A DNA stretch of 64,000 nucleotides from Niveibacterium sp. 24ML (GTDB taxonomy: Bacteria > Pseudomonadota > Gammaproteobacteria > Burkholderiales > Rhodocyclaceae): positions 20,803 to 84,802 of the forward strand of contig NZ_JAPFHA010000022.1 in the NCBI RefSeq assembly GCF_026586805.1. The letters are read 5' to 3'. This document shows positions 54,473 to 63,231 of the stretch, piece by piece. Below the pieces are notes generated by a model. That model was not told the DNA's origin. It did no database searches and worked only from the letters and a program-made list of their open reading frames with translations. A program made the translations under genes and the position numbers. Each line of letters starts with the position of its first letter. Position 1 is the first letter of the stretch.

Positions 54473-55519
54473 CTAGCGAGATACAGAATCTGTGTACGCC
54501 TTCAATATCGCCTGTGCCTCCGCCCGCATCTCTTCACGCAAATCTTGCGGCGCCTCGACAACGGCACGCGGCCCGTAAGCACGTAACCAGGTCACAAGAT
54601 CTGTCGTTTTCTGCACCTTGGCTCTGATCCGCACCCAACCGTTTCCCAAAAGTTCAGAGCTCCCAACCATATCGCGCAAGGGGGACTCGATCAAGTTAAC
54701 CGCCGCAACCTCATCAACGCGCAGAACAAGCTCAATTACTTTCGCATTGCTTTCGGTCCCGCCGTTGTTGAACCACCCCTCTGCATCCTTATCAGCCAAG
54801 GACAAGTCAGGACATATCTCGCTCGCATTGGGTGCGACCCGAATGGCAGATTCGATGCGATGCATGGCATACCAACGCGGAGAAGCCGATTCGTTAGGGT
54901 TTCCAGGAATCTTCGACGCAACCAGATAGAGCAAATCGTTCTTCATCATCAAGCCCTGAGGCCATATCCTGCGCCGCTCGGACTCCGGATCCATGCGGCT
55001 CTTATAGGAAATCTCCAGCACTTCATTGCCACTTCTTAGGGCATCGTAAACAGCCCTTTGAACATTCATATCAACAGAGGGCTGATTGCGAGCCGGCCCA
55101 GGACGTTTTATGAGAATTTTGCTGCTCCAAGTCCGATTCACTTGATCGAGAACTTGAGCTGATTTCTTCAGCAATGGCTCCAATGCCTCCAGAGTCGAAG
55201 CGGGGAGGAACTGCTGCATGTAGCGCATGACCAGCGAGAGCGCGATCGCCATGTCCGATGTCAGAAAATTCAGACCGATCGGCGATCCCGCTTTCCAGTG
55301 CCACCCCTGCGGCTTCGCTCCGTCTGAAATCAGCTCATTCGGATACATCTTCTGCAGGCGCTCAAGCTGACGCTGGACTTTACGGATAACTGCGGGGTCC
55401 GCCCTATTTCCACCCAACGCAGTAACCAACGACGTCACTGAAGCATTTCGGCCAACAGGGATCAATTGCGCCAGCCGGAACAAATCCAGAATTACTTTTG
55501 AGCTTGATGCGGCAGGCAT
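54473..55519 (-). CDS. Long WYL-domain transcriptional regulator
   Basis: 348 residues with the same order as the protein at 50894: winged HTH (FRLAQLIPVGRNASVTSLVT, then IRKVQRQLERLQ), helical linker, WYL domain (MMKNDLLYLVASKIPGN, about 200), C-terminal extension (VTWLRAYGPRAVVEAP). The two long WYL proteins flank the block at 52-54.4 kb. It leads the GIY-YIG gene on the same strand. Either may act on these loci or on each other. Confidence 0.85.
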   Translation of the reverse strand: MPAASSSKVILDLFRLAQLIPVGRNASVTSLVTALGGNRADPAVIRKVQRQLERLQKMYPNELISDGAKPQGWHWKAGSPIGLNFLTSDMAIALSLVMRYMQQFLPASTLEALEPLLKKSAQVLDQVNRTWSSKILIKRPGPARNQPSVDMNVQRAVYDALRSGNEVLEISYKSRMDPESERRRIWPQGLMMKNDLLYLVASKIPGNPNESASPRWYAMHRIESAIRVAPNASEICPDLSLADKDAEGWFNNGGTESNAKVIELVLRVDEVAAVNLIESPLRDMVGSSELLGNGWVRIRAKVQKTTDLVTWLRAYGPRAVVEAPQDLREEMRAEAQAILKAYTDSVSR

Positions 55520-55604
55520 TCACTCCCCTTTCATTTACAACGGCGTCATCACTGCGTTGAAAGAAAATCTGCTTCTCAGCAGATCATGAGATAGAAAATC
55601 CGAG

Positions 55605-56156
55605 TCAAGGCGTACGGTGTTGCCAAAGTATGAAATCGACCTTTTTGAGCGGAGTAAACCTCTGCGGATTAGCCACTCTCTGGTCAAACTCGTTGAGGAA
55701 GAGAGCTCCCTCGGGAGAAGCCAGGAAATGCGCGTACCAACGCTCCATGGCCGCGTATGCTTCTTTTGCCAGAGCCAGCTTGTTCTTGTTCGCATAACTG
55801 GGCGCCGTCAAGTCTGTGTTTCTCAGAACATGCACGTCCCAGACCGGCTTGGCCGGATCGATCGTAGCTACTAACTTGCTCGCAAAGGATGGCTCGTAGC
55901 GCCCCGTGACTTTGTAAATCTCGTCAAGGACCTCGCCAAACTCTGGATTCTGCCCTTTTAGCCGCTGCATCAGACTGTAGTAGTGGTGATACCACGCCAC
56001 AGGCCGTCGTTGAACTCGATAGAAAGCATTGTACTGGCGCTGAAAGTCGGCATCCTCGGACACATCAACCCGATCCACCATATCCATCAACTTCACGTAT
56101 TTCAAAATCCCATCCTGGGCCTTCTCAATTGCAGCGTCAATCTCTGCCAGTATCAT
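55605..56156 (-). CDS. Protein of unknown function (183 aa)
   Basis: 183 residues from the ATG at 56156 (MILAEIDAAIEKAQDG). The middle FYRVQRRPVAWYHHYYSLMQR and later PVWDVHVLRNTDL recall proteins distantly like HhH-type DNA glycosylases, but I see no clear catalytic residue and do not assign that function. The frame upstream to 56249 is poor. It lies about 85 bp upstream of, and on the same strand as, the long WYL regulator. Confidence 0.6.
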   Translation of the reverse strand: MILAEIDAAIEKAQDGILKYVKLMDMVDRVDVSEDADFQRQYNAFYRVQRRPVAWYHHYYSLMQRLKGQNPEFGEVLDEIYKVTGRYEPSFASKLVATIDPAKPVWDVHVLRNTDLTAPSYANKNKLALAKEAYAAMERWYAHFLASPEGALFLNEFDQRVANPQRFTPLKKVDFILWQHRTP

Positions 56157-56282
56157 GATTGCCTTTCTTGTATAGAAGAACGAAAACGCTCTCGCTCGCC
56201 AACGGCGACTCACACCCCGACAGGGAAACACCCCAGCACCGGGCGCCACTCACCGCTATCAACTGGACAGCAATGCGCGACG

Positions 56283-56450
56283 TCAGACCGGACCTTCATC
56301 CACCGCGGATGAGACACTTTGGTGCTCGGGATGCATCTGCCGTGCTTGGGCAACAGCTGCAGCGCGATTGGTCGCCAGAACCTTGACGACGATCTGCGGG
56401 TTGCTGCCCTTACCCGAGGTACGGTTGAGTTTCACAAGCCAGCTATTCAT
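56283..56450 (-). CDS. Small 55-aa protein
   Basis: Start at the ATG at 56450 (MNSWLVKLNRTSGKG) with GGAGA 7 nt upstream. 55 residues, with a short beta-like start, then AAAVAQARQMHP and a polar tail. No family known to me. It is divergent from the phosphatase gene; the palindromes F and G lie in the region between them. Confidence 0.5.
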   Translation of the reverse strand: MNSWLVKLNRTSGKGSNPQIVVKVLATNRAAAVAQARQMHPEHQSVSSAVDEGPV

Positions 56451-56541
56451 TTCGGTCTCCATACCAGTCGAAGCGAGATTCGATAGAACCCTGTGCCGGA
56501 AGACCCCAGCCATTCCGGCAGACGTCATGCTGCTCTTACGT

Positions 56542-56560
56542 CGCGACATCTTACGTCGCA
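56542..56560. promoter_or_regulatory. Palindromic operator-like site F (one mismatch)
   Basis: CGCGAC, 7 bases, GTCGCA: one base off the perfect palindrome. It lies 91 bp upstream of the 55-residue gene, in the divergent region with site G. Confidence 0.6.
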
Positions 56561-56772
56561 TTGACGCGCGATCTAGCGGAGCGGCGGTTCACCGCTGACG
56601 CAGTGTTGGCCCCGTCGGATCCCATACGACACCGAACGAAAGCTCAAGCACTCCTCAGTGTCAGTAACAAGCTGGGCGCGCGGAGCACGGTATGGTCTCT
56701 GGCAGACCAACGGTGCGCTCCGTGGCGCCAGGCCACGCCACATCACCAGCCCAATCACCCCGCGCTCCGCAA

Positions 56773-56791
56773 CGCGACGCGTTCTGTCGCA
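56773..56791. promoter_or_regulatory. Palindromic operator-like site G (one mismatch)
   Basis: CGCGAC, 7 bases, GTCGCA, 21 bp upstream of the phosphatase start codon. Confidence 0.6.
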
Positions 56792-56812
56792 TTGTTCAGC
56801 GACAATCAGAGC

Positions 56813-57658
56813 ATGAAGCCAGCGCCATCCAAGCTCCTTACCAACCTGAACCTCTGCCCTACTTCGTTGCATGCAAATGAAACCGGGCGCGACATCGTCA
56901 TTGGCGATCTGCACGGCGAGCTGTCGTCACTTGACCGGCTACTCGAAGTCCTTCGTTTCGATCCCAGTTGTGACCGAGTCATTGCCGTGGGTGATCTTTG
57001 CGATCACGGCACGCGTTCGATTGACGCGCTCGCCCTGTTGGACCGCCCCTGGTTCTTCTCAGTTATGGGCAATCACGAGTTGATGCTGCTGGACAGGCTC
57101 AATCGCGCGCGGCGCTGCGCTGGCGAGGGTGATCACGGACTAGGTCGCTTTCTTGAAGCGATCCGGGCCGAATGTCATGGTGCAGGCGGTTCCTGGCAGC
57201 TTGAATGGCTGGAGGCCTCCGCAAGACAGAGTGAACCTGCATCCATCGAGCGCAAGCTCAGAACCCTACCGTTCGCACTAAGGATTCATGGCTGCGATTT
57301 CACGGACTCGGTGATCCATGCGGAGCTCACACCCCGACTCGAACGATGGCTGATGGCAGACGCAGACGATGACGACAGGCTGCTTTCGCAACTCGATCTG
57401 GTTCACGGCCTGACAAGCCGAATAGCCGCCGCGAAGGCCAAGCAGTCCGGAGAGCCAATCCTTCCAAATGACCGCGTTGCGCCAATGCCTGAGACATCCG
57501 GCATGACCCTCTGCGGTCACACACCCATGCCTTGCGCGATGAAAGACGGGGCGAGCATCTTTATCGACACCGGCAACGGACGGCGCGACGTTGCGTACGC
57601 ACGCCTATCGGCATTTATCTGCCAGGAGCGTCGCGTGGTTACCGCATTTCCTTCATGA
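56813..57658 (+). CDS. Metallophosphoesterase (PPP-family serine/threonine phosphatase-like)
   Basis: 281 residues from the ATG at 56813; the frame upstream to 56561 spans sites F-G and is unlikely to be translated. The PPP motifs are present in order: GDLHG (31-35), GDLCDHG (60-66, usually GDxxDRG, so Arg is His here), GNHE (86-89) and GHTP near 247. Such enzymes dephosphorylate proteins or nucleotides. It is followed 9 bp on by the gene at 57668. Confidence 0.85.
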   Translation: MKPAPSKLLTNLNLCPTSLHANETGRDIVIGDLHGELSSLDRLLEVLRFDPSCDRVIAVGDLCDHGTRSIDALALLDRPWFFSVMGNHELMLLDRLNRARRCAGEGDHGLGRFLEAIRAECHGAGGSWQLEWLEASARQSEPASIERKLRTLPFALRIHGCDFTDSVIHAELTPRLERWLMADADDDDRLLSQLDLVHGLTSRIAAAKAKQSGEPILPNDRVAPMPETSGMTLCGHTPMPCAMKDGASIFIDTGNGRRDVAYARLSAFICQERRVVTAFPS

Positions 57659-57667
57659 CGAAACCCC

Positions 57668-58942
57668 ATGCCGACAAATTCCCACACCGCACTGACCGCA
57701 ATCAGGCAAATCCAGGATTGGCTCGGATACGGCGCAGCATGGCCGGACGATGATTGCGTTGGCTCGATGCCCAGATTCCGGCGGGCCTACCTCGGCGCAA
57801 AACCTTATGGGGAGTTGCTCGTTGAGGTCGCTGCCGACTCGTGTACATCGGGTGGACGCGTTGCATGGCACCTACAACATGAAACCGTCGTCCACGGGCT
57901 ATCAGATCTTGCCGGCATCCCGCGCTACCTTGAAGAGCTGGGCGACTGTTTCCGGCAGCGCGTACCGCCGCAAACGCCCATGCTGCCCGACCCCGCGCGC
58001 AATTTCGCACTGCCAGGAGAGATCGCAGAACTTGTTGAGCGCATCTTGAAACTGGCTCCGCGATGGAAACACTGGGTAGAGCCATTTGGCGGTGATCAAC
58101 ATGCCGTCTATTTTGGCCGCCCACCGTCGTTTGGCAGCCCCCGCATTCAGGCATGGCTGGTCTTTGACGCAGCCGGAGCCGTAGCCTCGATTGGTGAGGT
58201 CCTCGGAGGTCAGTCGCTCACGCACACGCGACCGACGGTGGAAAGTATGTCGGCCTGGGTCAAAGGCGTCGAAATGACGCACCGAGCGATGGAGCAGGCG
58301 GCCAACGAAGCACCGCAGAGCGCTCCTACTCCTAGCACCTTGACGACCCACCCGCGGACGATGAGCCATGACGCATCAACGACCCCTGCGCCCCACACCG
58401 CGGCAGCCTTAGCTCCGTCTCCACTGCGTGCTCACGAGCGAAGCGCCGTCGCCAAATTCGCACGTGCATCGAGCGAGCGGTTTCTGCTCGTGAGGTTCGA
58501 CTCGCGCAACGATGCCGAACACTTGCTTGACGAAGCTGTGCAGGCTTATCGACGCACTCGGTACTTGGAGTCTGCACAAATTGCCGAAGTCTTGGTGCTC
58601 GGCAAAGGGGGCTCCTTGCGCCAGGCGGCAGCACGGGAAGCTTTTGCAATGATGCAATGCGAAAAACAAGGCCCACCGGATCTTCTTGTGGTCTTCGACT
58701 TAGAAGACTTGTTTGCCACTCAGTCTGGCTCACGCCCTTTTGTGTTGAGCGCCATGATGCAAGGCATGAAGCTGGCTGCTGGCATCAACCACATCCACAC
58801 CGTGGCGGCCCTGACTCGGGAGGTTGTTGCGAAGAGCGAGACGTCGCGTGGTCAGCTGCTCACGCGCGATCTTCGTGGCCTTGCTAGAGCAAGGTGCAAC
58901 CATGAGTGGCGCTGCACCGTGGTCAATGGCAAGCGCCATTGA
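57668..58942 (+). CDS. Protein of unknown function (424 aa), two-part
   Basis: 424 residues. Residues 1-205 form a soluble domain with GEVLGGQSLTHTRPTVES at its end. A linker of about 45 residues rich in Ala, Pro, Thr and Ser follows, then a second globular domain (about 255-410: RFLLVRFDSRNDAEHLLDEA, LLVVFDLEDLFATQ). No family recognised. It lies 9 bp after the phosphatase gene and so is likely co-expressed. Confidence 0.65.
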   Translation: MPTNSHTALTAIRQIQDWLGYGAAWPDDDCVGSMPRFRRAYLGAKPYGELLVEVAADSCTSGGRVAWHLQHETVVHGLSDLAGIPRYLEELGDCFRQRVPPQTPMLPDPARNFALPGEIAELVERILKLAPRWKHWVEPFGGDQHAVYFGRPPSFGSPRIQAWLVFDAAGAVASIGEVLGGQSLTHTRPTVESMSAWVKGVEMTHRAMEQAANEAPQSAPTPSTLTTHPRTMSHDASTTPAPHTAAALAPSPLRAHERSAVAKFARASSERFLLVRFDSRNDAEHLLDEAVQAYRRTRYLESAQIAEVLVLGKGGSLRQAAAREAFAMMQCEKQGPPDLLVVFDLEDLFATQSGSRPFVLSAMMQGMKLAAGINHIHTVAALTREVVAKSETSRGQLLTRDLRGLARARCNHEWRCTVVNGKRH

Positions 58943-58995
58943 TCCTCGCACGCAGAGGAACCTTCGGCCACCTTTAGGAAGGATCCGATACAAAA

Positions 58996-59181
58996 ATGAG
59001 CGACGACGAGCAGTTGCCACCCTGGTTGCCGATTGCAATCGGCGTCCGCCTCATCCGCGTCGCCTCAGCCTTAGGCGCCTTGCACTGGATTCAAGCGATC
59101 ACGAAGCACACGACGATCGGCCGCACCATCAATGTCCTCCACTCGCTCTCCGAATTTGATGACCTGGATGAACTGCTGTAA
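58996..59181 (+). CDS. Small 61-aa protein
   Basis: 61 residues (MSDDEQLPPWLPIAIG...), with one possibly amphipathic or hydrophobic segment and an acidic C-terminal tail (EFDDLDELL). About 50 bp after the 424-residue gene, on the same strand. AGGAAGG lies about 17 nt upstream, a long spacing. No family known. Confidence 0.45.
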   Translation: MSDDEQLPPWLPIAIGVRLIRVASALGALHWIQAITKHTTIGRTINVLHSLSEFDDLDELL

Positions 59182-59496
59182 CACACGCCGAGCAACCCAC
59201 TGCAGCACGTTGTCGCCCTACCCATGCATCGCAGAGAAGACCAGCGGTTGCCGATGCCATCAATACTTCATTGAGATTCAAGCCTGGGCGCAGATCGGCC
59301 AACGACGAGCTCGGATCCATATTCCGAACGAATTCAAACAATTTGGATGCTCTCGGAGCATGCGACGCACGCAACGGCACCCGAAACCGATGTATCCGTT
59401 CGACAGACCAGCCGGATGAAACCCGCGGGCGCAATCGGCAATGCTCCCGTTCGCGATGCCTAGATGGCATCACCACGCTCACAGACAAAGACTCGC
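59182..59496. other. Gap between the small gene and the convergent gene at 59497
   Basis: About 315 bp. Frames on both strands are short and unlike proteins. No palindrome site. Confidence 0.4.
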
Positions 59497-59853
59497 CTAA
59501 TCGCGCAAGTCGACGTAGCGCGTTGCCGCTCGTTCGTTGAATGACGCGTCCTCATCGACTCTCACCGATAGTGCCTGCGCCAACACGACCAATGCCCGCG
59601 TGCGGTCATCCCCGCCGGAGTATCGAAACCGCAACGAGCCAAACTTCTCCTTGATCTGCCGTACCTCAACCGGCGGCATGTTCTCATGCTCGACGCTCCA
59701 GGCAATGCACTCGCAAAGGGCATCAAGGATCGCGAACCAGCCATCGCCGCAGCAGCATCCGCGCTGCATCGCGGACTCGGTATCGATCCACGTTTCGCGA
59801 TGAAACAGCGACGGGTAGGCGGCGTAGAGCCGTGATTCGAGTTCAGGGGTCAT
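59497..59853 (-). CDS. Conserved-looking 118-aa protein
   Basis: 118 residues, ATG at 59853. CCCGDGWFAILDALCECIAW and KEKFGSLRFRYSGGDD are the recognisable parts; similar short proteins occur widely in phages and bacteria. Function is not known to me. It is leftward, about 70 bp beyond the stop of the sirtuin-like gene on the same strand. Confidence 0.6.
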   Translation of the reverse strand: MTPELESRLYAAYPSLFHRETWIDTESAMQRGCCCGDGWFAILDALCECIAWSVEHENMPPVEVRQIKEKFGSLRFRYSGGDDRTRALVVLAQALSVRVDEDASFNERAATRYVDLRD

Positions 59854-59923
59854 GACCGGGCAGGAAGATGATGAACGGGTTTACGCCTCGCGCCTCAGCA
59901 CTGCGGCTCAACGCATCAATTAG

Positions 59924-60736
59924 TTATCGCTCATCGAATGGCGCTGAAGCAAGAACACGGCAGAGCGATATCAGGGTTCTGTGTATGCCGCCCGCGGGCG
60001 ACTTGGCAGCCAATCCCTCTGGCCAAGGGGTCCCGCCGGCGTGTTTATCCAGAAGCGCTTCCAAGCTGCCGATCTCAAGAAATGCTCGAGATTCGGGCGT
60101 CTGCCAATTGAGTCCATTGGCCAACACGTCAAGCGTGGCGCGCCCTCCAACCATGGGCGTCGAGAGGTAGGACTCGCCGATCTGCACTAGCAGCGTTGCC
60201 TGCTCAAGTCTTTCCTGCCACAACGTGGATGCCTCAGCGTGTGTGTTCTGACCGAACATGCTGACGTCTGGCCAAGCCGCGCCCCCACATTCGGGGCAGC
60301 GTGTCATTGCTTCGGGGCTCGAGTCAGCGCCCAACGAGAGACCACAAACGACGCAGCGTCGCTCAGCCACCCTTCCAGACAGGTAGAGCACGTTCGTCAA
60401 TCCGCTTGTATCGGCGAGGTGATCAACGCAAGCAGTGGCAAACGTCATCGCGCCTTGCGACTGAAGCCAGCGAAGGGTGCGATAGGACGTTGCATCACGA
60501 ACTTTCTGCAGCAATGCAAGCCGCCAGTTGAACCACCGCCGAAGCAGCTGGGCATGCGCCGCGTTTGTAAACGGGTTGAAGCGAACCGGCGGGCCAGACC
60601 AAACACCGCTTGCAATATCACGGAAGTGCACTGCCCCGGCTTCAACCGAGAACGCCTCCGAAATCCACACGCAGACTGCAGTGCCACGTAACGCAAGCCC
60701 GATTTGATTGACGACAGCGATTTCTCGGCGATCCAT
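59924..60736 (-). CDS. Sirtuin (Sir2)-like protein with altered active site
   Basis: 270 residues, ATG at 60736, 39 bp from palindrome H. The zinc module is intact: Cys128, Cys131, Cys147 and Cys150. PDVSMFGQ, VNVLYLSGRV-like and LLVQIGESY match the sirtuin fold in order. The NAD-binding start that normally reads GAGxS is absent (VCVWISEAFSVEAGAVHFRD), the QNID motif reads TACVD, and the catalytic His of the HG pair is Ser120. It is thus probably not an ordinary deacylase and may bind rather than hydrolyse NAD-like ligand. Confidence 0.7.
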   Translation of the reverse strand: MDRREIAVVNQIGLALRGTAVCVWISEAFSVEAGAVHFRDIASGVWSGPPVRFNPFTNAAHAQLLRRWFNWRLALLQKVRDATSYRTLRWLQSQGAMTFATACVDHLADTSGLTNVLYLSGRVAERRCVVCGLSLGADSSPEAMTRCPECGGAAWPDVSMFGQNTHAEASTLWQERLEQATLLVQIGESYLSTPMVGGRATLDVLANGLNWQTPESRAFLEIGSLEALLDKHAGGTPWPEGLAAKSPAGGIHRTLISLCRVLASAPFDER

Positions 60737-60775
60737 AAGCCCACACTCCGGAAAGAGGTGAGTTTGCGAATCGAC

Positions 60776-60794
60776 TGCGACATTCTGCGTCGCA
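60776..60794. promoter_or_regulatory. Palindromic operator-like site H
   Basis: Perfect copy, 39 bp upstream of the sirtuin-like start codon, in the region divergent from AAA+ protein 3. Confidence 0.8.
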
Positions 60795-60953
60795 CCGCGA
60801 GACGGCGCTCAATAATCGTCCGCACCAGCCCAAGCAAATGCACTTGAGCGGCTCTGACCGGCGAAATGGGAACTGCCCAAAGCCGCCCAAGGGCGCCGTC
60901 GGCGGCAAGGGCGACCCACGCGGCAGGCCCCAAGCCGTTGATTCTCGGCCCCC

Positions 60954-60972
60954 TGCGACAGCGGGCGTCGCA
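60954..60972. promoter_or_regulatory. Palindromic operator-like site J
   Basis: Perfect copy upstream of AAA+ protein 3. Falling inside the longest open frame, it supports a start downstream of it. Confidence 0.8.
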
Positions 60973-60999
60973 TCGACACAGGAGCCATCCTCACGCTGC

Positions 61000-61018
61000 T
61001 GCGACGTCAGTTGTCGCA
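61000..61018. promoter_or_regulatory. Palindromic operator-like site I
   Basis: Perfect copy, 44 bp upstream of the chosen AAA+ protein 3 start codon at 61063. Confidence 0.8.
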
Positions 61019-61062
61019 CCCCGGACGCATCATGGTTGGGTCACAACGCGATCCATTGGTCC

Positions 61063-63231
61063 ATGCGCGCACCCACCCTTCGCTTCCGAAACAGCCATGC
61101 GCCACGCAATGCGAAGCGCACTACCTGCGGCCCCACGCTCGAACGATATCGCCCGCTTCTGGGCGTTTGGGCTCTCGACCTCGGCTTGGTCTATCGCGCA
61201 CACGAGAACCTGGATTCTGATGTCGTCACGAGCCTTGAGTTCGCGCAGATCACCGGTCTGAGCCTGGACGCGCCGAGCTTCGAGGACGACGACTACGGTA
61301 CTGCGCGCTGGCGCCAACGGCACGTCCGCCAACGCACGAAGGCCTTGTCGAAAGCACGCAAGCAACTTATGGCGACGCCAGTCGATGAGGCGCTGCCGCT
61401 GCTGCGCAACGTCGCCATGCTTGCGAAGCTCCTTCGGCTGACTACGGCCGAACAGTTCCTGCTGAGCTTTGCAGCCGCAGTGTCACAAGTTCCTGCATTC
61501 AGGGAATTGCTCGCCCTGTTCGACAAAGAGGAGACAACGGACGGATTCGCCGCCGTGATGCGCCATCTGAGCGGGATGCCTGCGCGCGCCTTCAAAGCAG
61601 CCCTTCTTCCCGAGGCAACACTGGTCGCTGGGGGCGTGCTGGAAGTGAGCGCATCGAACAGATCAGGCGTTGACGACAGGATCAACCTGCTCGAAGAACT
61701 CGGCACGGTGCTACTGGATGACCATCCCGACGCGAGCGCTCTGCGGTCGCGCATCGTTCGCCCGACAAGTGGAACCGCCCTCCGCGCGGCGGACTACATT
61801 CACCTCGCACGCGATCTGGAGTTGGGTGCCGCGGCGGTGACAGCCGGCATCGAGGGCCGTCATTGCGGCGTTAATGTGCTGCTGCATGGAGATTCGGGCA
61901 CGGGCAAGATGGAACTGGCCAAGGTGCTTGCCAAGGCCTGCGACGCAGAGCTCTACGAGATCGCCCTGAGCAAACCGGATGGGAGCGTCGTGCGTGGCGC
62001 GGAGCGGCTCCGCGCTTACCGCCTGAGCCAACGCCTTCTGCGCAAGGCGGAGCGCGCAGTCCTGCTGTTCGACGAGGTTGACGGCCTCTTTGCCGAGCGG
62101 TCTCAATCGTTTCTGAACTTCCTGGACGGCGAGGACGAGGGCCCTCACCTTCCAGAAAATGACCTGTGGCAGCAACTCCTTGAAGAAAGTGCAGTGCCCG
62201 CCATTTGGGTCACAGAGCGTGCTGCAGGCATTGACGCCAGTCTGCTCAGGGCTTTCGATCTCGCGATCGCGGTGCCAAAGCCGCCAAGGCAGGTTCGCAA
62301 GCAACTCGCATCTCAGCACCTTGGCCATCTTGGTGACGATGCCTGGTTCAGCGCTTTGGCCGAGCACCCCAGTCTTACCGCTGCACAGTTCCAGCACGCT
62401 GCGCGCCTTGCCGCCATGGTTGGCGGCCCGCGCGAACGCCAACGCGAAGCGGCCCTCGACAGTCTCGTGCGTAGCGCAGCCCTGCTGGGACACGCACGCC
62501 CTGCCGCGTCACCGCGCCAGGTTCTGCCCTATGACCTGCAGTATCTGAACACCAGCGTACCTATTGAACCGCTGCTCGATGCACTGACGCGCTACCGTAC
62601 CGCGAGCCTTTGCCTGTATGGACCGCCAGGAACCGGAAAGTCGGAACTGGGCAGGCAGCTTGCCGAACGCACCGGACGCCCGCTTCTCGTCAAACGGGCG
62701 TCGGACATCCTGAGCAAATGGGTCGGTGAAGCGGAACGGAACATCGCTGCGATGTTCGAGGAAGCCCAACAGGAGAACGCCGTGCTGCTGCTGGACGAAG
62801 CAGACAGCTTTCTCGCCAATCGCGCCGGCGCACACCGCAACTGGGAGGTCACCCAGGTGAACGAACTTCTGACACAGATGGAGCGCTTTGAGGGGATCTT
62901 CGTCTGCACGACGAACCGCATCGATCAGATGGATCCGGCTTCGCTACGGCGCTTCTCACACAAGATTCGCTTCGACCCGCTGACGGCGGATCAGGCCGTG
63001 CAGATCTTCCGGCAAACCGCCGCTCAAATGGGAATCAACGAAGCCGAAATGGCCCCACACCTCGCCGAGCTTCGTAGCCTACGCGGCCTCACCCCCGGCG
63101 ATTTCGCAGTACTCGTTCGGCAAGCCCGCATGCGCGAGGATACGATCGATGCAGTGGAGATAATCCAAATCCTGCGAGACGAGCTCCGCATGCGTCCCGG
63201 CGCTGGGCAGCGAATGGGGTTCGTCGGTTGA
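61063..63231 (+). CDS. Double AAA+ ATPase 3
   Basis: 722 residues from the ATG at 61063; the open frame reaches back to 60838, but sites J and I lie in that part and the homologous N-terminus begins near 61063. N-terminal region shared with AAA+ proteins 1 and 2 (LERYRPLLGVWALDLGLVYR). The first AAA+ domain has GDSGTGKM (276-283), where the usual Thr/Ser after Lys is Met, so nucleotide handling by it may be impaired; its DEVD is kept. The second is intact (GPPGTGKS, DEAD). Divergent from the sirtuin-like gene. Confidence 0.86.
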   Translation: MRAPTLRFRNSHAPRNAKRTTCGPTLERYRPLLGVWALDLGLVYRAHENLDSDVVTSLEFAQITGLSLDAPSFEDDDYGTARWRQRHVRQRTKALSKARKQLMATPVDEALPLLRNVAMLAKLLRLTTAEQFLLSFAAAVSQVPAFRELLALFDKEETTDGFAAVMRHLSGMPARAFKAALLPEATLVAGGVLEVSASNRSGVDDRINLLEELGTVLLDDHPDASALRSRIVRPTSGTALRAADYIHLARDLELGAAAVTAGIEGRHCGVNVLLHGDSGTGKMELAKVLAKACDAELYEIALSKPDGSVVRGAERLRAYRLSQRLLRKAERAVLLFDEVDGLFAERSQSFLNFLDGEDEGPHLPENDLWQQLLEESAVPAIWVTERAAGIDASLLRAFDLAIAVPKPPRQVRKQLASQHLGHLGDDAWFSALAEHPSLTAAQFQHAARLAAMVGGPRERQREAALDSLVRSAALLGHARPAASPRQVLPYDLQYLNTSVPIEPLLDALTRYRTASLCLYGPPGTGKSELGRQLAERTGRPLLVKRASDILSKWVGEAERNIAAMFEEAQQENAVLLLDEADSFLANRAGAHRNWEVTQVNELLTQMERFEGIFVCTTNRIDQMDPASLRRFSHKIRFDPLTADQAVQIFRQTAAQMGINEAEMAPHLAELRSLRGLTPGDFAVLVRQARMREDTIDAVEIIQILRDELRMRPGAGQRMGFVG

